A DNA stretch of 64,000 nt. It comes from FLUQ01 sp031551515. Its GTDB lineage: Bacteria; Desulfobacterota; Desulfovibrionia; Desulfovibrionales; Desulfovibrionaceae. The notes under the pieces are model-generated. The model was not told where the DNA came from. It was given only the letters and a program-made list of their open reading frames with translations, and searched no databases. Of the stretch, positions 1 to 9,090 are shown one piece after another. Location: assembly GCA_031551515.1 (NCBI GenBank), contig JAVBNL010000011.1, forward strand, positions 62,001 through 126,000, read 5' to 3'. Made by a program: the position numbers and the translations under genes. How positions within the stretch are numbered: position 1 is the stretch's first letter; each line of letters opens with the position of its first letter.

Positions 1-25
1 GTTGCCGATGGGGCGAAAGAGCTGA

Positions 26-415
26 TCAGGCTTTTTGCAGCGGCTCCATAATTTCAACCAGAACCCCTTCCGGCCCTCGCACGAAAGCGCAACGGGCGAC
101 TTTGGATAAAAACGGCTCTTTCGTCAGCGTCACGCCGGGCAGCGCCAAAAGGTGCTTCAGCGCCGCATCCAGGCTTTCGACGTCCACGCCCAGGTGGTCG
201 ATACCCGCGCGCGATTCCGCCACCCCTTGGGGCTGGCAGGGCACTTCTTTCAAATACAGCTTGGTGGCGCTTTGCATGTCGAGCACGGCGCCCCTGAATT
301 CGCCGAACTGGCGAAACTCTTCAAAGGTCGCGCCAAAGCCTTTGACCCAAAAATCAATCATCGGGGCAAGGTCGGCGCAGCACAGGTGGGCATGTTGGCA
401 TCTTGCGGGTTTCAT
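26..415 (-). CDS. VOC (glyoxalase/bleomycin-resistance fold) protein
   Basis: A 129-residue single-domain protein of the vicinal oxygen chelate superfamily. The N-terminal CQHAHLCCADL strand, the central GIDHLGVDVESLDAAL segment and the C-terminal GPEGVLVEIMEP strand give the two beta-alpha-beta-beta-beta modules, with H and E residues at positions typical of the metal site. The reaction cannot be told from sequence: members include lyases, dioxygenases and drug-binding proteins. It is transcribed away from the histidine kinase that follows, so the 164-bp gap carries divergent promoters. Family call firm, substrate unknown. Confidence 0.8.
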   Translation of the reverse strand: MKPARCQHAHLCCADLAPMIDFWVKGFGATFEEFRQFGEFRGAVLDMQSATKLYLKEVPCQPQGVAESRAGIDHLGVDVESLDAALKHLLALPGVTLTKEPFLSKVARCAFVRGPEGVLVEIMEPLQKA

Positions 416-525
416 TCTGGCTCCTTACGAAATAACGGTGACAGAAAACAGCAAGAGAGTCATACACCGCGCCGCGCCGCGCTTCAAGCCGGAAAAACGG
501 ATCGCCACGGCACTGCCCGCGCCGC

Positions 526-556
526 TTGACATGATGGATAAAAAGACCACTATCTA
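526..556 (+). promoter_or_regulatory. Probable sigma-70 promoter of the histidine kinase gene
   Basis: A perfect TTGACA at 526-531 is followed by a weak TATCTA at 551-556 (or ACTATC at 549-554, giving a 17-nt spacer). It lies 24 nt ahead of the kinase ATG. The -35 is convincing, the -10 is poor, so an activator may help. Confidence 0.45.
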
Positions 557-579
557 GCGAAACATATTGCGAGTGCTCC

Positions 580-2499
580 ATGACCTTTGCCGCCATGCCC
601 CAAAACAGCCCAGCGCTTTCTCTGCCGCCGCTCGTGGCGGCTTTTCTCGCGCAGATAGCCGATCAGCCCGGAACAATGGCCGGCACTACACCCGGCACGA
701 TGGAAAGCGGCGCCTTCTCATACGCCGCAGCGGCCGTCATTCCGCATACCGGGTGGCCGGCGGATGAATTTTTGCCCCGGCTGGCGCGCAACCTCGCCGT
801 GCCGCACAACTTGGCCGCCCTTGAACAGGCACGGCAGCGGCAAGATGCGGGCAACTTCACCCCCTTTATCATCAAACTGGCCTGTGAAACGGCCGCCGCC
901 GGCGCAGACGCCGACTTTCTGGTGGCGCCCCGGCCCGGCAAAGACCGGGAAGGCGCGCCGTGTGTCATCGCCTCCATCGCTCCGGCCCCGGCCGCTTTGG
1001 GCATGGCGAAAACGCCCGATCTGCGCGCCGAGCGAACCCGCATGCTGGGGTTGCTCGACGTGCTGCCCGCGTATGTGATGATGATCGACCAGGACCACAC
1101 GGTCCGTTTTGAAAACCGCCTTTCCCGGCAAATGTTCGGCCAGACGGAAGGCCGCCCCTGTTACCAGCTGCTGCACGGTCGCAGCAGCCCCTGCCTGCAT
1201 TGCCCGCCTTTTGCCGTGTTCACGGCCAACGCCATTCAGGTGCACGAGTGGGCCAGCGCGAAGACCAACACCGCGTTCAGGGTGCACTCCTATCCTTTTG
1301 ACGATCTGGACGGCCGCAAAGTAGTGCTGAAAATAGGCATCAACATCACGGCCGGGGTTCGCGCCCAGCACGCCCTCGACCTTTCAGAGCAGCGTTACCG
1401 CAGCATCGCGGACAACCTGACCCTGGGCATTGCGCTTCTTGACCCGCAGTTGCACGCCGTCACGGTCAACCCGCGCCTGGTGGAGTGGTTTGGCGACGCG
1501 GCGATGCGGGGCAGACCCATCTGCGATATTTTACACCGCCAGTGCTGCGGCGAAAGCGCCAGAACAGGCAGCGACAACGCGAACTGCATCTTTCACCGTG
1601 CCCTGCTGACAAAAAAGAACCAGGAAAAAGAGTTCAGTTTGCTGACCGCCGGCGCGGAAACCCGCCATTTCCGGCTGGTGGCCTGCCCCATCCTGACCCG
1701 CAAAAAAGACGTGCGCGCGCTGGTTATGATGCTTGAAGACATCACCGACCGGCACAACCTGGCTTCCCGCATGCAGCACATACGCAGGCTGGAAGCCATG
1801 GGCACGTTGGCGGGCGGCATCGCCCACGAGATCAACCAGCCTCTTTCCGCCCTGCACCTGTATGCCAGCGGCCTGCAAATGCTGCTGGAGCAAGGGGACG
1901 ACGTGCCCCCGGCGCGAGTGATGGAGCGGCTCAGCCTGATTCTCAGCCAGGCGGAAAAAATTCAACATATCATCAGCCACATGCGCGCCCTGGTCATGCA
2001 GGAAGACATCTCACCCCCCGGCGCCGTCTCTCTGCGCGAAGCCGTAGACGGCGCCATGGCCCTGGTGGGCACGCAGCTCATGGTGCACAACATCACGGTG
2101 AACGTGGGCATTCCGCACGAGCTGCCGCTGGTTCACGCCAACCCCGTACAGCTTGAGCAGGTGCTGATAAACCTGCTCATCAACGCCATGCACGCCCTGG
2201 ATACCGTGGAGCGGCCGGAAAAAACCATCGATATCTGCATGGGCGTGTGTGAAGAGGAAACAGTGCGCATCCGGGTCGTGGATAACGGCCCCGGCGTGAA
2301 AGGCATGGAAGACCGTATTTTCGACCCCTTCTATACCACCAAAGAAGCGCACAAAGGCATGGGCCTGGGGCTTTCCATCGTGCACGCTTTCGTCAACGCC
2401 TGGGGCGGCGACATCAGGGTGCGCGGCAACGGGTCGAAACCCGGCGCTTCGTTCACCATCAGTTTGCGCACGGCGGACGAGTCCGCGCGGGTGGACTGA
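580..2499 (+). CDS. Orphan PAS-domain sensor histidine kinase
   Basis: A 639-residue soluble kinase. Residues 1-150 are not recognised. A first PAS-like domain (about 150-270) carries a CxxC pair near 205/208 (PCLHCP), and a second PAS-like domain (about 275-400) is also cysteine-rich (RQCCGES, NANC), hinting at redox or metal sensing. The HisKA H-box is GGIAHEINQPLSAL with His near 416. The ATPase has the N box (INLLINAMHALD), DNGPGV and GMGLGLSIVHAF. No membrane segment is evident and no response regulator lies nearby, so the partner is elsewhere. The ATG has only a weak ribosome site. Kinase call firm; signal inferred. Confidence 0.9.
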   Translation: MTFAAMPQNSPALSLPPLVAAFLAQIADQPGTMAGTTPGTMESGAFSYAAAAVIPHTGWPADEFLPRLARNLAVPHNLAALEQARQRQDAGNFTPFIIKLACETAAAGADADFLVAPRPGKDREGAPCVIASIAPAPAALGMAKTPDLRAERTRMLGLLDVLPAYVMMIDQDHTVRFENRLSRQMFGQTEGRPCYQLLHGRSSPCLHCPPFAVFTANAIQVHEWASAKTNTAFRVHSYPFDDLDGRKVVLKIGINITAGVRAQHALDLSEQRYRSIADNLTLGIALLDPQLHAVTVNPRLVEWFGDAAMRGRPICDILHRQCCGESARTGSDNANCIFHRALLTKKNQEKEFSLLTAGAETRHFRLVACPILTRKKDVRALVMMLEDITDRHNLASRMQHIRRLEAMGTLAGGIAHEINQPLSALHLYASGLQMLLEQGDDVPPARVMERLSLILSQAEKIQHIISHMRALVMQEDISPPGAVSLREAVDGAMALVGTQLMVHNITVNVGIPHELPLVHANPVQLEQVLINLLINAMHALDTVERPEKTIDICMGVCEEETVRIRVVDNGPGVKGMEDRIFDPFYTTKEAHKGMGLGLSIVHAFVNAWGGDIRVRGNGSKPGASFTISLRTADESARVD

Positions 2500-2508
2500 G
2501 GTCCGCAG

Positions 2509-2560
2509 GCGGGCTTTGCTCGCCGTTAAGCGGCTATTTCAAGCGGTAACTGCTCTAAAG
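2509..2560. repeat. Dispersed intergenic repeat, family C, copy 1
   Basis: About 50 bp between the kinase stop and glpK matches 59927-59972 at roughly 80% identity. The shared blocks are CGCCGTTA and a run ending in CTATTTCAAGCG. It starts with a small hairpin (GGCGGGC-TTT-GCTCGCC). No coding potential; function unknown. Confidence 0.6.
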
Positions 2561-2650
2561 GGCGCGCCATGCCGTGCCGCTGGCCGATGGCTTTTTCCTC
2601 CGCTTTTGCCTATGCTTTGAAAGGCTGCCGCAATCACAAGGGAGGAAGCC

Positions 2651-4150
2651 ATGCCCTCTTTCATCCTGGCCCTGGACCAGGGCACCACCAGCTCTCGCGC
2701 CATTTTGTTCAACCGCGAAGGCGCGCCCGTGGCTGTCGCCCAAAAAGAATTCCCCCAAATCTATCCCCGGCCCGGCTGGGTGGAGCACGACCCCACGGCC
2801 GTCTGGAGCAGCCAGCTCGGGGTGGCCACGGAAGTGCTGGCCAAAACCGGGCGGCACTTCGCGGATATCGCGGCCATCGGCATCACCAACCAGCGCGAAA
2901 CCACGGTGGTCTGGGAAAAAGCGACCGGCAACCCCATCTACAACGCCATCGTCTGGCAAGACCGGCGCACGGCAAATGTGTGCGAAGCGCTGGCAAAAGA
3001 CGGCCACGCCGCGCTTATCCACCGCAAAACGGGCCTGGTCATTGACTCCTATTTTTCCGGCACCAAAGCCGCCTGGATTCTCGACAACGTGCCCGGCGCG
3101 CGGGAAAAGGCCACAAGGGGCGAACTGCTTTTCGGCACCATCGATACCTGGCTGCTGTGGAAGCTGACCGGCGGAGCCGTGCACGCCACAGACCCTTCCA
3201 ACGCCTCACGCACCATGCTTTATAATATCAGGACCAAGGAGTGGGATGACGAACTTTTGGGCCTTTTGCGCGTGCCCCGGGCCATGCTGCCCCGCGTCAT
3301 GCCTTCTTCCGGCGTGTTCGGCGAGACTTCGCCCGAGGTATACGGCGCGGCCATACCTGTCGCGGGCATCGCCGGAGACCAGCAGGCCGCGACTTTCGGC
3401 CAGGTCTGCCTGAACCCGGGCATGGCGAAAAACACTTATGGCACGGGCTGTTTCATGCTGCTGAACACCGGCAATGAAGTCATTGATTCTTCCAACCGCC
3501 TTTTGAGCACCGTGGCCTGGCAGAACGGGCCCGGCCCGCTGACCTACGCCCTTGAAGGGGCCGTGTTCGTGGCCGGAGCGGCCGTGCAGTGGCTGCGCGA
3601 TTCGCTGGGCATCATCAAAACCGCGCCGGAAGTGGAAAAGCTGGCCGCATCCGTGCCCGACAACGGCGGCGTGGTGCTGGTGCCCGCGTTCACCGGCCTT
3701 GGCGCGCCGCACTGGGACCCCTACGCCAGAGGGAGCGTGTTCGGCCTGACGCGCGGCGCGAATGCCGCGCACCTGGCCAGAGCCACCCTTGAAAGCATCG
3801 CCTTTCAGGTGCACGGCGTGCTGGCCGCCATGCAAAAAGACGCCAAAACGCCGCTGACCGAGCTGCGCGTTGACGGCGGCGCATCAGGCAATAATCTGCT
3901 GATGCAGTTCCAGGCGGATATTCTGAACCTGCCCGTGGTGCGGCCCAAAGTCACGGAAACCACGGCGCTCGGCGCGGCGTACCTTGCCGGGCTGGCCGTC
4001 AAATTCTGGGATTCGCCGCAGGCCATCGCCAAGCAATGGCAAAAAGACCGGGTGTTCGAGCCGGTCATGGCGGCGGATAAACGAGGGGAGCTGCTGGCCG
4101 CCTGGCACAAAGCGGTCGCCCGGTCGCTGGACTGGGCGGAACGGGATTGA
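2651..4150 (+). CDS. glpK: Glycerol kinase
   Basis: Phosphorylates glycerol to sn-glycerol 3-phosphate with ATP in the cytoplasm. The 499-residue length is the family norm. The FGGY-kinase N-terminus LALDQGTTSSRAILFN binds phosphate; GITNQRETTVVW and WQDRRT are the substrate region; GTGCFMLLNTG and the C-terminal LRVDGGASGNNLLMQFQAD are the ATPase-fold signatures. A strong GGAGG sits 8 nt before the ATG. The next two genes (UgpC-type ATPase, glycerophosphodiesterase) feed the same product pool. No glpF facilitator or glpD/glpA dehydrogenase is in the window. Confidence 0.97.
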   Translation: MPSFILALDQGTTSSRAILFNREGAPVAVAQKEFPQIYPRPGWVEHDPTAVWSSQLGVATEVLAKTGRHFADIAAIGITNQRETTVVWEKATGNPIYNAIVWQDRRTANVCEALAKDGHAALIHRKTGLVIDSYFSGTKAAWILDNVPGAREKATRGELLFGTIDTWLLWKLTGGAVHATDPSNASRTMLYNIRTKEWDDELLGLLRVPRAMLPRVMPSSGVFGETSPEVYGAAIPVAGIAGDQQAATFGQVCLNPGMAKNTYGTGCFMLLNTGNEVIDSSNRLLSTVAWQNGPGPLTYALEGAVFVAGAAVQWLRDSLGIIKTAPEVEKLAASVPDNGGVVLVPAFTGLGAPHWDPYARGSVFGLTRGANAAHLARATLESIAFQVHGVLAAMQKDAKTPLTELRVDGGASGNNLLMQFQADILNLPVVRPKVTETTALGAAYLAGLAVKFWDSPQAIAKQWQKDRVFEPVMAADKRGELLAAWHKAVARSLDWAERD

Positions 4151-4171
4151 TGCTTTTTTCACGCCACTGTG

Positions 4172-4177
4172 TATACT
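4172..4177 (+). promoter_or_regulatory. Possible extended -10 element before ugpC
   Basis: TGTATACT in the 51-bp gap between glpK and the ATPase gene resembles an extended -10. A weak TTGATG lies 19 nt upstream. It may give ugpC/ugpQ expression independent of glpK. Confidence 0.3.
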
Positions 4178-4201
4178 GGTGAAAAACACTGTGAGGCCGC
4201 G

Positions 4202-5305
4202 ATGGCACAAGTCGAACTGATCGACGTCAAAAAATCTTTCGGCAAGAACGACATTATCAAGGGCATTTCCCTGGTGGTGCCCGACGGCACCTTTCTGGTC
4301 ATCGTCGGCCCTTCCGGCTGCGGCAAATCAACCGTACTGCGCCTGATCGCCGGGCTTGAAGAGCTCACTTCCGGCGAAATCCGCATTGGCAACGCCAATG
4401 TGGCCCCGTTGGAACCCAAAGACCGCAACGTGGCCATGGTCTTTCAAAACTACGCCCTCTACCCGCACATGAACGTGCGCGACAATATCTGCTACGGCCT
4501 CAAGGTGCGCGGCATACCTGCCGAAGAACGCGAAAAGCGCCTTGCCGCCGCCGCGAACATGCTGGGCCTGGCCGAGTACCTTGACCGCACCCCGCGCCAG
4601 CTTTCCGGCGGGCAGCGCCAGCGCGTGGCCATGGGCCGGGCCATCGTGCGCGAACCGGCGGTGTTTCTGTTCGACGAGCCCCTCTCCAACCTGGATGCCG
4701 CTCTGCGCAACCAGATGCGGGTTGAGCTGCGCCGCCTGCACGAAAAGCTGGGCACCACCAGCATCTATGTGACCCACGACCAGGTGGAGGCCATGACCCT
4801 GGCCCAACGCATTCTGGTCATGAACCTGGGACACGTAGAGCAGTTCGGCACGCCGGACGACCTCTATCTGCGGCCCGCGACGGTCTTTGTGGCCCGCTTC
4901 ATCGGTTCGCCCGGCATGAACATGCTGCACGCCACCATGAAAGACGGGCTTCTCAGCCTGCCGGACGGCAAAGCCCTGCCCTCCGCCCCGTCTCCGGACC
5001 ACGCTTTGGCAGGCCATTCCGGCGAGGTGCGCCTGGGCCTTCGGCCCGAAGACCTGCTGCCCGCGCCGCAAGAAGGCGCGGAAACCCTGCGCTGCCAGGT
5101 GGAGCTGACCGAAGCCCTGGGCGCGGATACCTTGGCCCACTGCCGTCTGCTGCACGGCGACGGGGTCATGGATGCGGAATACGGCGTGCTGCTTGTGGCC
5201 CGGCTGGAAGGGTCGCTGCGGCCCAACCCCGGCGATATGCTGCACCTTGCCGTGCGGCCCGGCCGCGCGCACCTTTTTGACGCGGCAACGCGAAAACGGT
5301 TGTGA
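4202..5305 (+). CDS. ugpC: ABC transporter ATPase, UgpC/MsmK type
   Basis: ATP-hydrolysing subunit of a carbohydrate-uptake-1 ABC importer, 367 residues. Walker A is GPSGCGKST, Q-loop MVFQNYALYPHM, signature LSGGQRQRVAMGRA, Walker B FLFDEPLSNLDA, H-loop YVTHDQ, then the long C-terminal TOBE region (LGLRPEDLLPA) of the UgpC/MalK/MsmK group. I start at the ATG reading MAQVELIDVKK; an upstream in-frame start would add residues not seen in the family. No permease or binding protein lies nearby, so it is either a shared ATPase or its partners are elsewhere. Substrate (glycerol 3-phosphate) is inferred from glpK and ugpQ alongside. Confidence 0.85.
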   Translation: MAQVELIDVKKSFGKNDIIKGISLVVPDGTFLVIVGPSGCGKSTVLRLIAGLEELTSGEIRIGNANVAPLEPKDRNVAMVFQNYALYPHMNVRDNICYGLKVRGIPAEEREKRLAAAANMLGLAEYLDRTPRQLSGGQRQRVAMGRAIVREPAVFLFDEPLSNLDAALRNQMRVELRRLHEKLGTTSIYVTHDQVEAMTLAQRILVMNLGHVEQFGTPDDLYLRPATVFVARFIGSPGMNMLHATMKDGLLSLPDGKALPSAPSPDHALAGHSGEVRLGLRPEDLLPAPQEGAETLRCQVELTEALGADTLAHCRLLHGDGVMDAEYGVLLVARLEGSLRPNPGDMLHLAVRPGRAHLFDAATRKRL

Positions 5306-5306
5306 C

Positions 5307-6137
5307 ATGAACGCAAAACCCCTGAACATCGCCCATCGCGGCGCGCGGGCCCACGCCCCGGAAAATACCCTGGCCGCCGCCCGCCTGGCTCATGCGGAAC
5401 AAGCCCATATGTGGGAGCTGGATACCGGCCTGACAAAAGACGGGCATCTGGTCGTCATCCACGACGACACGCTGGAACGCACCACGGACGTGGCCCAGCG
5501 GCCGGAATTCGCCGGCCGCAAACCCTGGAAGCTGGAAGATTTCACTCTGGCGGAAATCCGCAGCCTGGATGCGGGCGGCTGGTTCGCCACAAGCGATCCT
5601 TTTCAAACCGTGGCGGCCGGTGAAGTGACCCCGGCCATGACCGCTTCCTATGCCGGTGAAAAAATCCCCACGCTTGAAGAAGCCCTGCTGCTGACCCGCG
5701 AACTTCACTGGCGGGTCAACGTGGAGATCAAAGACCACGCGGGCAGATCCGGCCATGAGCGCATCACCTCTGACGTAACCGGGCTTATCCGCCGCCTGGG
5801 CATGGCGGATATGGTGCTGCTTTCGTCCTTTCAGCATCGATATCTGCGCGAAGCGGCGGACCTGATGCCCGCAATGCCCCGGGGCGCGCTGATCGAAAAT
5901 ACCCGGCCGGAAAACGCCGTGGCGGTCTGCCGTGAGGCAAAATCCCTCTTTTACCACCCCCGGCACAACCTGGTCTTGCCGCAAGACATGGCCGCGCTAC
6001 GCGAAGCCGGGGTTCGGGTCAACGTCTGGACCGTGAACGCGATCGAGGATATGCAAAGGGTATTCGGCCTGGGGGTTGCCGGTATCATCACCGATTATCC
6101 CAAACGGCTGCGCGAACTTCTGGAGAGGACATCGTGA
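5307..6137 (+). CDS. ugpQ: Glycerophosphodiester phosphodiesterase
   Basis: Hydrolyses glycerophosphodiesters to glycerol 3-phosphate and an alcohol. 276 residues, no signal peptide, so probably cytoplasmic like UgpQ rather than periplasmic like GlpQ. The N-terminal IAHRGARAHAPENTL holds the catalytic His-Arg and the metal-binding Glu; ELDTGLTKDGHLVVIHDD holds the second acidic pair and catalytic His. NVEIKD and VNVWTVN are further GDPD strands. The ATG is one base past the ugpC stop, arguing for translational coupling. Confidence 0.92.
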   Translation: MNAKPLNIAHRGARAHAPENTLAAARLAHAEQAHMWELDTGLTKDGHLVVIHDDTLERTTDVAQRPEFAGRKPWKLEDFTLAEIRSLDAGGWFATSDPFQTVAAGEVTPAMTASYAGEKIPTLEEALLLTRELHWRVNVEIKDHAGRSGHERITSDVTGLIRRLGMADMVLLSSFQHRYLREAADLMPAMPRGALIENTRPENAVAVCREAKSLFYHPRHNLVLPQDMAALREAGVRVNVWTVNAIEDMQRVFGLGVAGIITDYPKRLRELLERTS

Positions 6138-6658
6138 TGAAACGGCTGCTTTTTTCCGCCCTTTTTCTGCTTTTTTGCGCCGCATCCAGCCAGGCCATGC
6201 CCGGCGGCATGAGCGGCAGTTTTGACCGGGCCGACACGAACAAAGACGGATATCTGAACTGGGAAGAGTTCCACGCCGCCTTTTCTTCGCTGAAACGCGA
6301 AGCCTTTGACCTGATCGACACCGACAAGGACGGCCGCATTTCCAAAGATGAATGGAACGCCTTCCGGGTGGGCCACGGCATGTCCGGAACGCCTTCGCAG
6401 ATCAAAGGCGGCGCAACCGGTGCGGGCAACGGTGCGTCCGGCCCGGCTGGAATTTCCGGTACGACCGGTGCGCCCGGCGGCCTGCCCCTGCTCGACGCGC
6501 CCGTAAAAAAACCGGCTCCGGCGAAAACGATGCCGCCCCCCGCCCAGGCCGCGCCCGCCGCAAAGGACCAAAAGGCGCCGCTGCCGCTCTTGAACGCTCC
6601 TGCCGCACAGGCTCAGCCTGCGGCCGCGCCTGCCGCTCCGGCCGCACCTGCAAAATGA
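6137..6658 (+). CDS. Secreted EF-hand protein with low-complexity Gly/Pro/Ala tail
   Basis: A 173-residue exported protein. Residues 1-22 are a signal peptide (KRLLFSALFLLFCAASSQA). Two canonical EF-hand loops follow, DTNKDGYLNWEE and DTDKDGRISKDE, with acidic residues at positions 1, 3, 5 and 12, so calcium binding is likely. The second half is low complexity: a Gly-rich collagen-like stretch and then Pro/Ala/Lys, including two copies of a PLL(D/N)AP motif. The start overlaps the ugpQ stop by one base. Role unknown; perhaps a periplasmic calcium-dependent accessory. Confidence 0.75.
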   Translation: MKRLLFSALFLLFCAASSQAMPGGMSGSFDRADTNKDGYLNWEEFHAAFSSLKREAFDLIDTDKDGRISKDEWNAFRVGHGMSGTPSQIKGGATGAGNGASGPAGISGTTGAPGGLPLLDAPVKKPAPAKTMPPPAQAAPAAKDQKAPLPLLNAPAAQAQPAAAPAAPAAPAK

Positions 6659-6677
6659 TCGGCAAGTGACCGGGCGC

Positions 6678-8582
6678 ATGATCAAACAGCCTCTTTTTCT
6701 GCCTATGACCCGCGAAGAGATGCGGGATCTGGGCTGGGACAGCCTGGATATCCTGCTGGTCAGCGGCGACGCCTATGTGGACCACCCCTCGTTCGGCATC
6801 GCCCTTCTGGGCCGCCACCTGGTCGGGCACGGCTATCGGGTGGGCATTGCGGCCCAGCCCCGCTGGCAAGACCCGGCCGATGCGGCCGAAGATTTGTGCC
6901 GCATGGGCCGCCCGCGCCTCTTGGCCGGGGTCAGCGCCGGGGCTGTGGATTCCATGCTGGCCCGGTACACGGCCTTTCGCAAAATGCGCCACGACGACGC
7001 CTATACCCCCGGCGGCCAGGGCGGCGCGCGCCCCAACCGGGCCGTGCTGGTCTATTGCGGCCTGGTCCGCCGCCTGTTTCCCGACCTGCCGCTGGTTATC
7101 GGCGGCATAGAAGCGTCGTTACGCAGAATCAGCCATTACGATTTCTGGTCCGACTCCTTGCGTCGCTCCATTTTGCCGGACAGCAAGGCGGATCTCTTGC
7201 TCTACGGCATGGGGGAGAGCGCGCTACTAGCCGCTGCACAAGCGGCGGAGGCAGCGCTGGAAAGCACGAGCCCTGCCGGTGATCATGCGCCAAAACACAG
7301 CGTCTGCCGGACATTTCAAAGTTTGGCCCGGCACATTCCCGGCACGGCGGCCGCCATATCCGCCAAAGAGGCGGAAGAGATCTCCGGCGCCATCCGCCTG
7401 CCCTCGCACGAAGCCATATTGGCGGACAAACGCTTGATTATGACCGCCACTCTGGCCCTGGAACGCCAGGTGCACCAAGGTGTTTCCCCGGCCGTGCAGG
7501 TCAGCGGCGAACGCGCCGTGCTGATAAACGTTCCCGCGCCGCCCTTGAGCACGCGAGAGCTGGATGCGCTTTACGATTTGCCCTTCGCGCGTCTGCCGCA
7601 CCCGTCGTACACGCAACCCGTGCCCGCTTGGGAGATGATCCGCACCAGCATTACCAGCCACAGGGGCTGCGGGGGCGGCTGCGCTTTTTGCTCCCTGGCC
7701 CTGCACCAAAGCCGCCGCATCGCCTCGCGCAGTCGCGAATCCATTTTGTCTGAAGCGCGGATTATTGCGGCCGGATCGAAAAAGTGGGCAGGATCGATAA
7801 GCGACGTGGGCGGCCCCTCGGCCAATACCTGGGAAGCGAAATGCACGCTGGACCCCGCCCGCTGCGCGCGGCCCAGCTGTTTCACGCCCTCCGTCTGTCC
7901 CGGTTTTGCCGTGGACCAGAAAGCCAACGCGGATCTGCTGCGCGAAATAACGCGCCAGCCGGGGGTGCGCCACGTGCGCGTGGCCAGCGGCGTGCGCTTT
8001 GATCTCGCCATGCGCGACGCCGACGCCCTGGCCGCCTATACGCAAGAATTCACCGGCGGCCAACTTAAAGTCGCGCCGGAACATATCGACGAGGCGGTGC
8101 TGCGCCTGATGCGCAAACCTTCACTCGCGGTTTTCGAACGTTTTCTCGAAGCCTTTGCCGCGCTTTCCGCCGGCGCGGGCAAAGAGCAATATGTGATCCC
8201 CTACCTTATCAGCGCCTACCCCGGCTGTACGGAAGAGCACATGCGCCGCCTTGCGGCCTGGCTGGCCCGCAGAAATTGGCGGCCGCAGCAGGTGCAGTGT
8301 TTCGTCCCCACGCCCGGCACCGTGGCCACGGCCATGTTTTATGCCGGCGCGGACCCGGAAGGAAACGCCATACCCGTGGCCCGCAGCGATGCGGAACGAT
8401 TGCGCCAGCATTACATGCTGCTGGGCAAGCAGGAACACGCGCCGGGCGCCCGGCCGGCGCGACACCCCATGCCCGGCAAGGCATCACGGCAATCTGGGCC
8501 GACGCCCTCTGGACCGAGACAGCAAAGCGGCGTATCTGGTAAAACATCCGGAACCGCCCGCAAACCGGCCCGGAAAAAATAG
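6678..8582 (+). CDS. YgiQ-family radical SAM protein
   Basis: A 634-residue member of the YgiQ (UPF0313) family. Residues 1-300 form the N-terminal domain with the family phrases GDAYVDHPSFG and VIGGIEASLRRISHYDFW. The radical SAM cluster motif is CGGGCAFCSLA (CxxxCxxC) in the SHRGCGGGC context, followed by the TIM-barrel segments DVGGPSAN and LKVAPEH. The last 60 residues are a basic Pro/Ser/Lys tail that looks disordered. The reaction of the family is not established. I prefer the ATG at 6678 to a GTG 12 nt upstream. The EVE gene follows after 20 nt. Confidence 0.9.
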   Translation: MIKQPLFLPMTREEMRDLGWDSLDILLVSGDAYVDHPSFGIALLGRHLVGHGYRVGIAAQPRWQDPADAAEDLCRMGRPRLLAGVSAGAVDSMLARYTAFRKMRHDDAYTPGGQGGARPNRAVLVYCGLVRRLFPDLPLVIGGIEASLRRISHYDFWSDSLRRSILPDSKADLLLYGMGESALLAAAQAAEAALESTSPAGDHAPKHSVCRTFQSLARHIPGTAAAISAKEAEEISGAIRLPSHEAILADKRLIMTATLALERQVHQGVSPAVQVSGERAVLINVPAPPLSTRELDALYDLPFARLPHPSYTQPVPAWEMIRTSITSHRGCGGGCAFCSLALHQSRRIASRSRESILSEARIIAAGSKKWAGSISDVGGPSANTWEAKCTLDPARCARPSCFTPSVCPGFAVDQKANADLLREITRQPGVRHVRVASGVRFDLAMRDADALAAYTQEFTGGQLKVAPEHIDEAVLRLMRKPSLAVFERFLEAFAALSAGAGKEQYVIPYLISAYPGCTEEHMRRLAAWLARRNWRPQQVQCFVPTPGTVATAMFYAGADPEGNAIPVARSDAERLRQHYMLLGKQEHAPGARPARHPMPGKASRQSGPTPSGPRQQSGVSGKTSGTARKPARKK

Positions 8583-8602
8583 AAGCGCGCAGGAGTATCG
8601 CC

Positions 8603-9088
8603 ATGTCGCACTATTGGCTGCTGAAGACCGAACCCGGCTGTTTTTCGATTCACGATCTGGAGAAGCTTCCCGGCAAAACCAGCCCCTGGGATGGGGTGCG
8701 CAATTACCAGGCGCGCAATTTCATGCGCGACGACATGCGCCCCGGCGACCTTGCTTTCTTCTACCATTCCGTTACCGACCCCGGCATTGTGGGCCTGGTG
8801 GAAATAGCCGGCCCCGCCCGGCCCGACCCCACCCAGTGGGATATGGAAAACGAGCATTTCGACCCCGCGTCGCCCGCGGACAAACCCCGCTGGTACCTGG
8901 TGGACGTGCGCCTGAAGGAAGTGTTCAAAAACCCCCTGCCCCTCGCGTTTTTACGCGCGCAGCCGGATCTGGCGGGCATGGAGCTTCTGCGCAAGGGCAG
9001 TCGTCTTTCCATCCAGCCGGTATCGCCGGAACATTTCGAGACGGTCATGAGCCTGACGCGCACGGGCATGCCCAAGGGCGGCAAATAA
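8603..9088 (+). CDS. EVE domain protein
   Basis: A 161-residue single EVE (PUA-like) domain: MSHYWLLKTEPGCFS at the start, then WDGVRNYQARNFMRD and GDLAFFYHS, the most conserved family blocks. EVE domains bind modified nucleobases in DNA or RNA; E. coli-type single-domain members are of unknown role. Ribosome site AGGAG lies 9 nt before the ATG. Probably co-transcribed with the YgiQ gene and slyX. Confidence 0.92.
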   Translation: MSHYWLLKTEPGCFSIHDLEKLPGKTSPWDGVRNYQARNFMRDDMRPGDLAFFYHSVTDPGIVGLVEIAGPARPDPTQWDMENEHFDPASPADKPRWYLVDVRLKEVFKNPLPLAFLRAQPDLAGMELLRKGSRLSIQPVSPEHFETVMSLTRTGMPKGGK

Positions 9089-9090
9089 CC

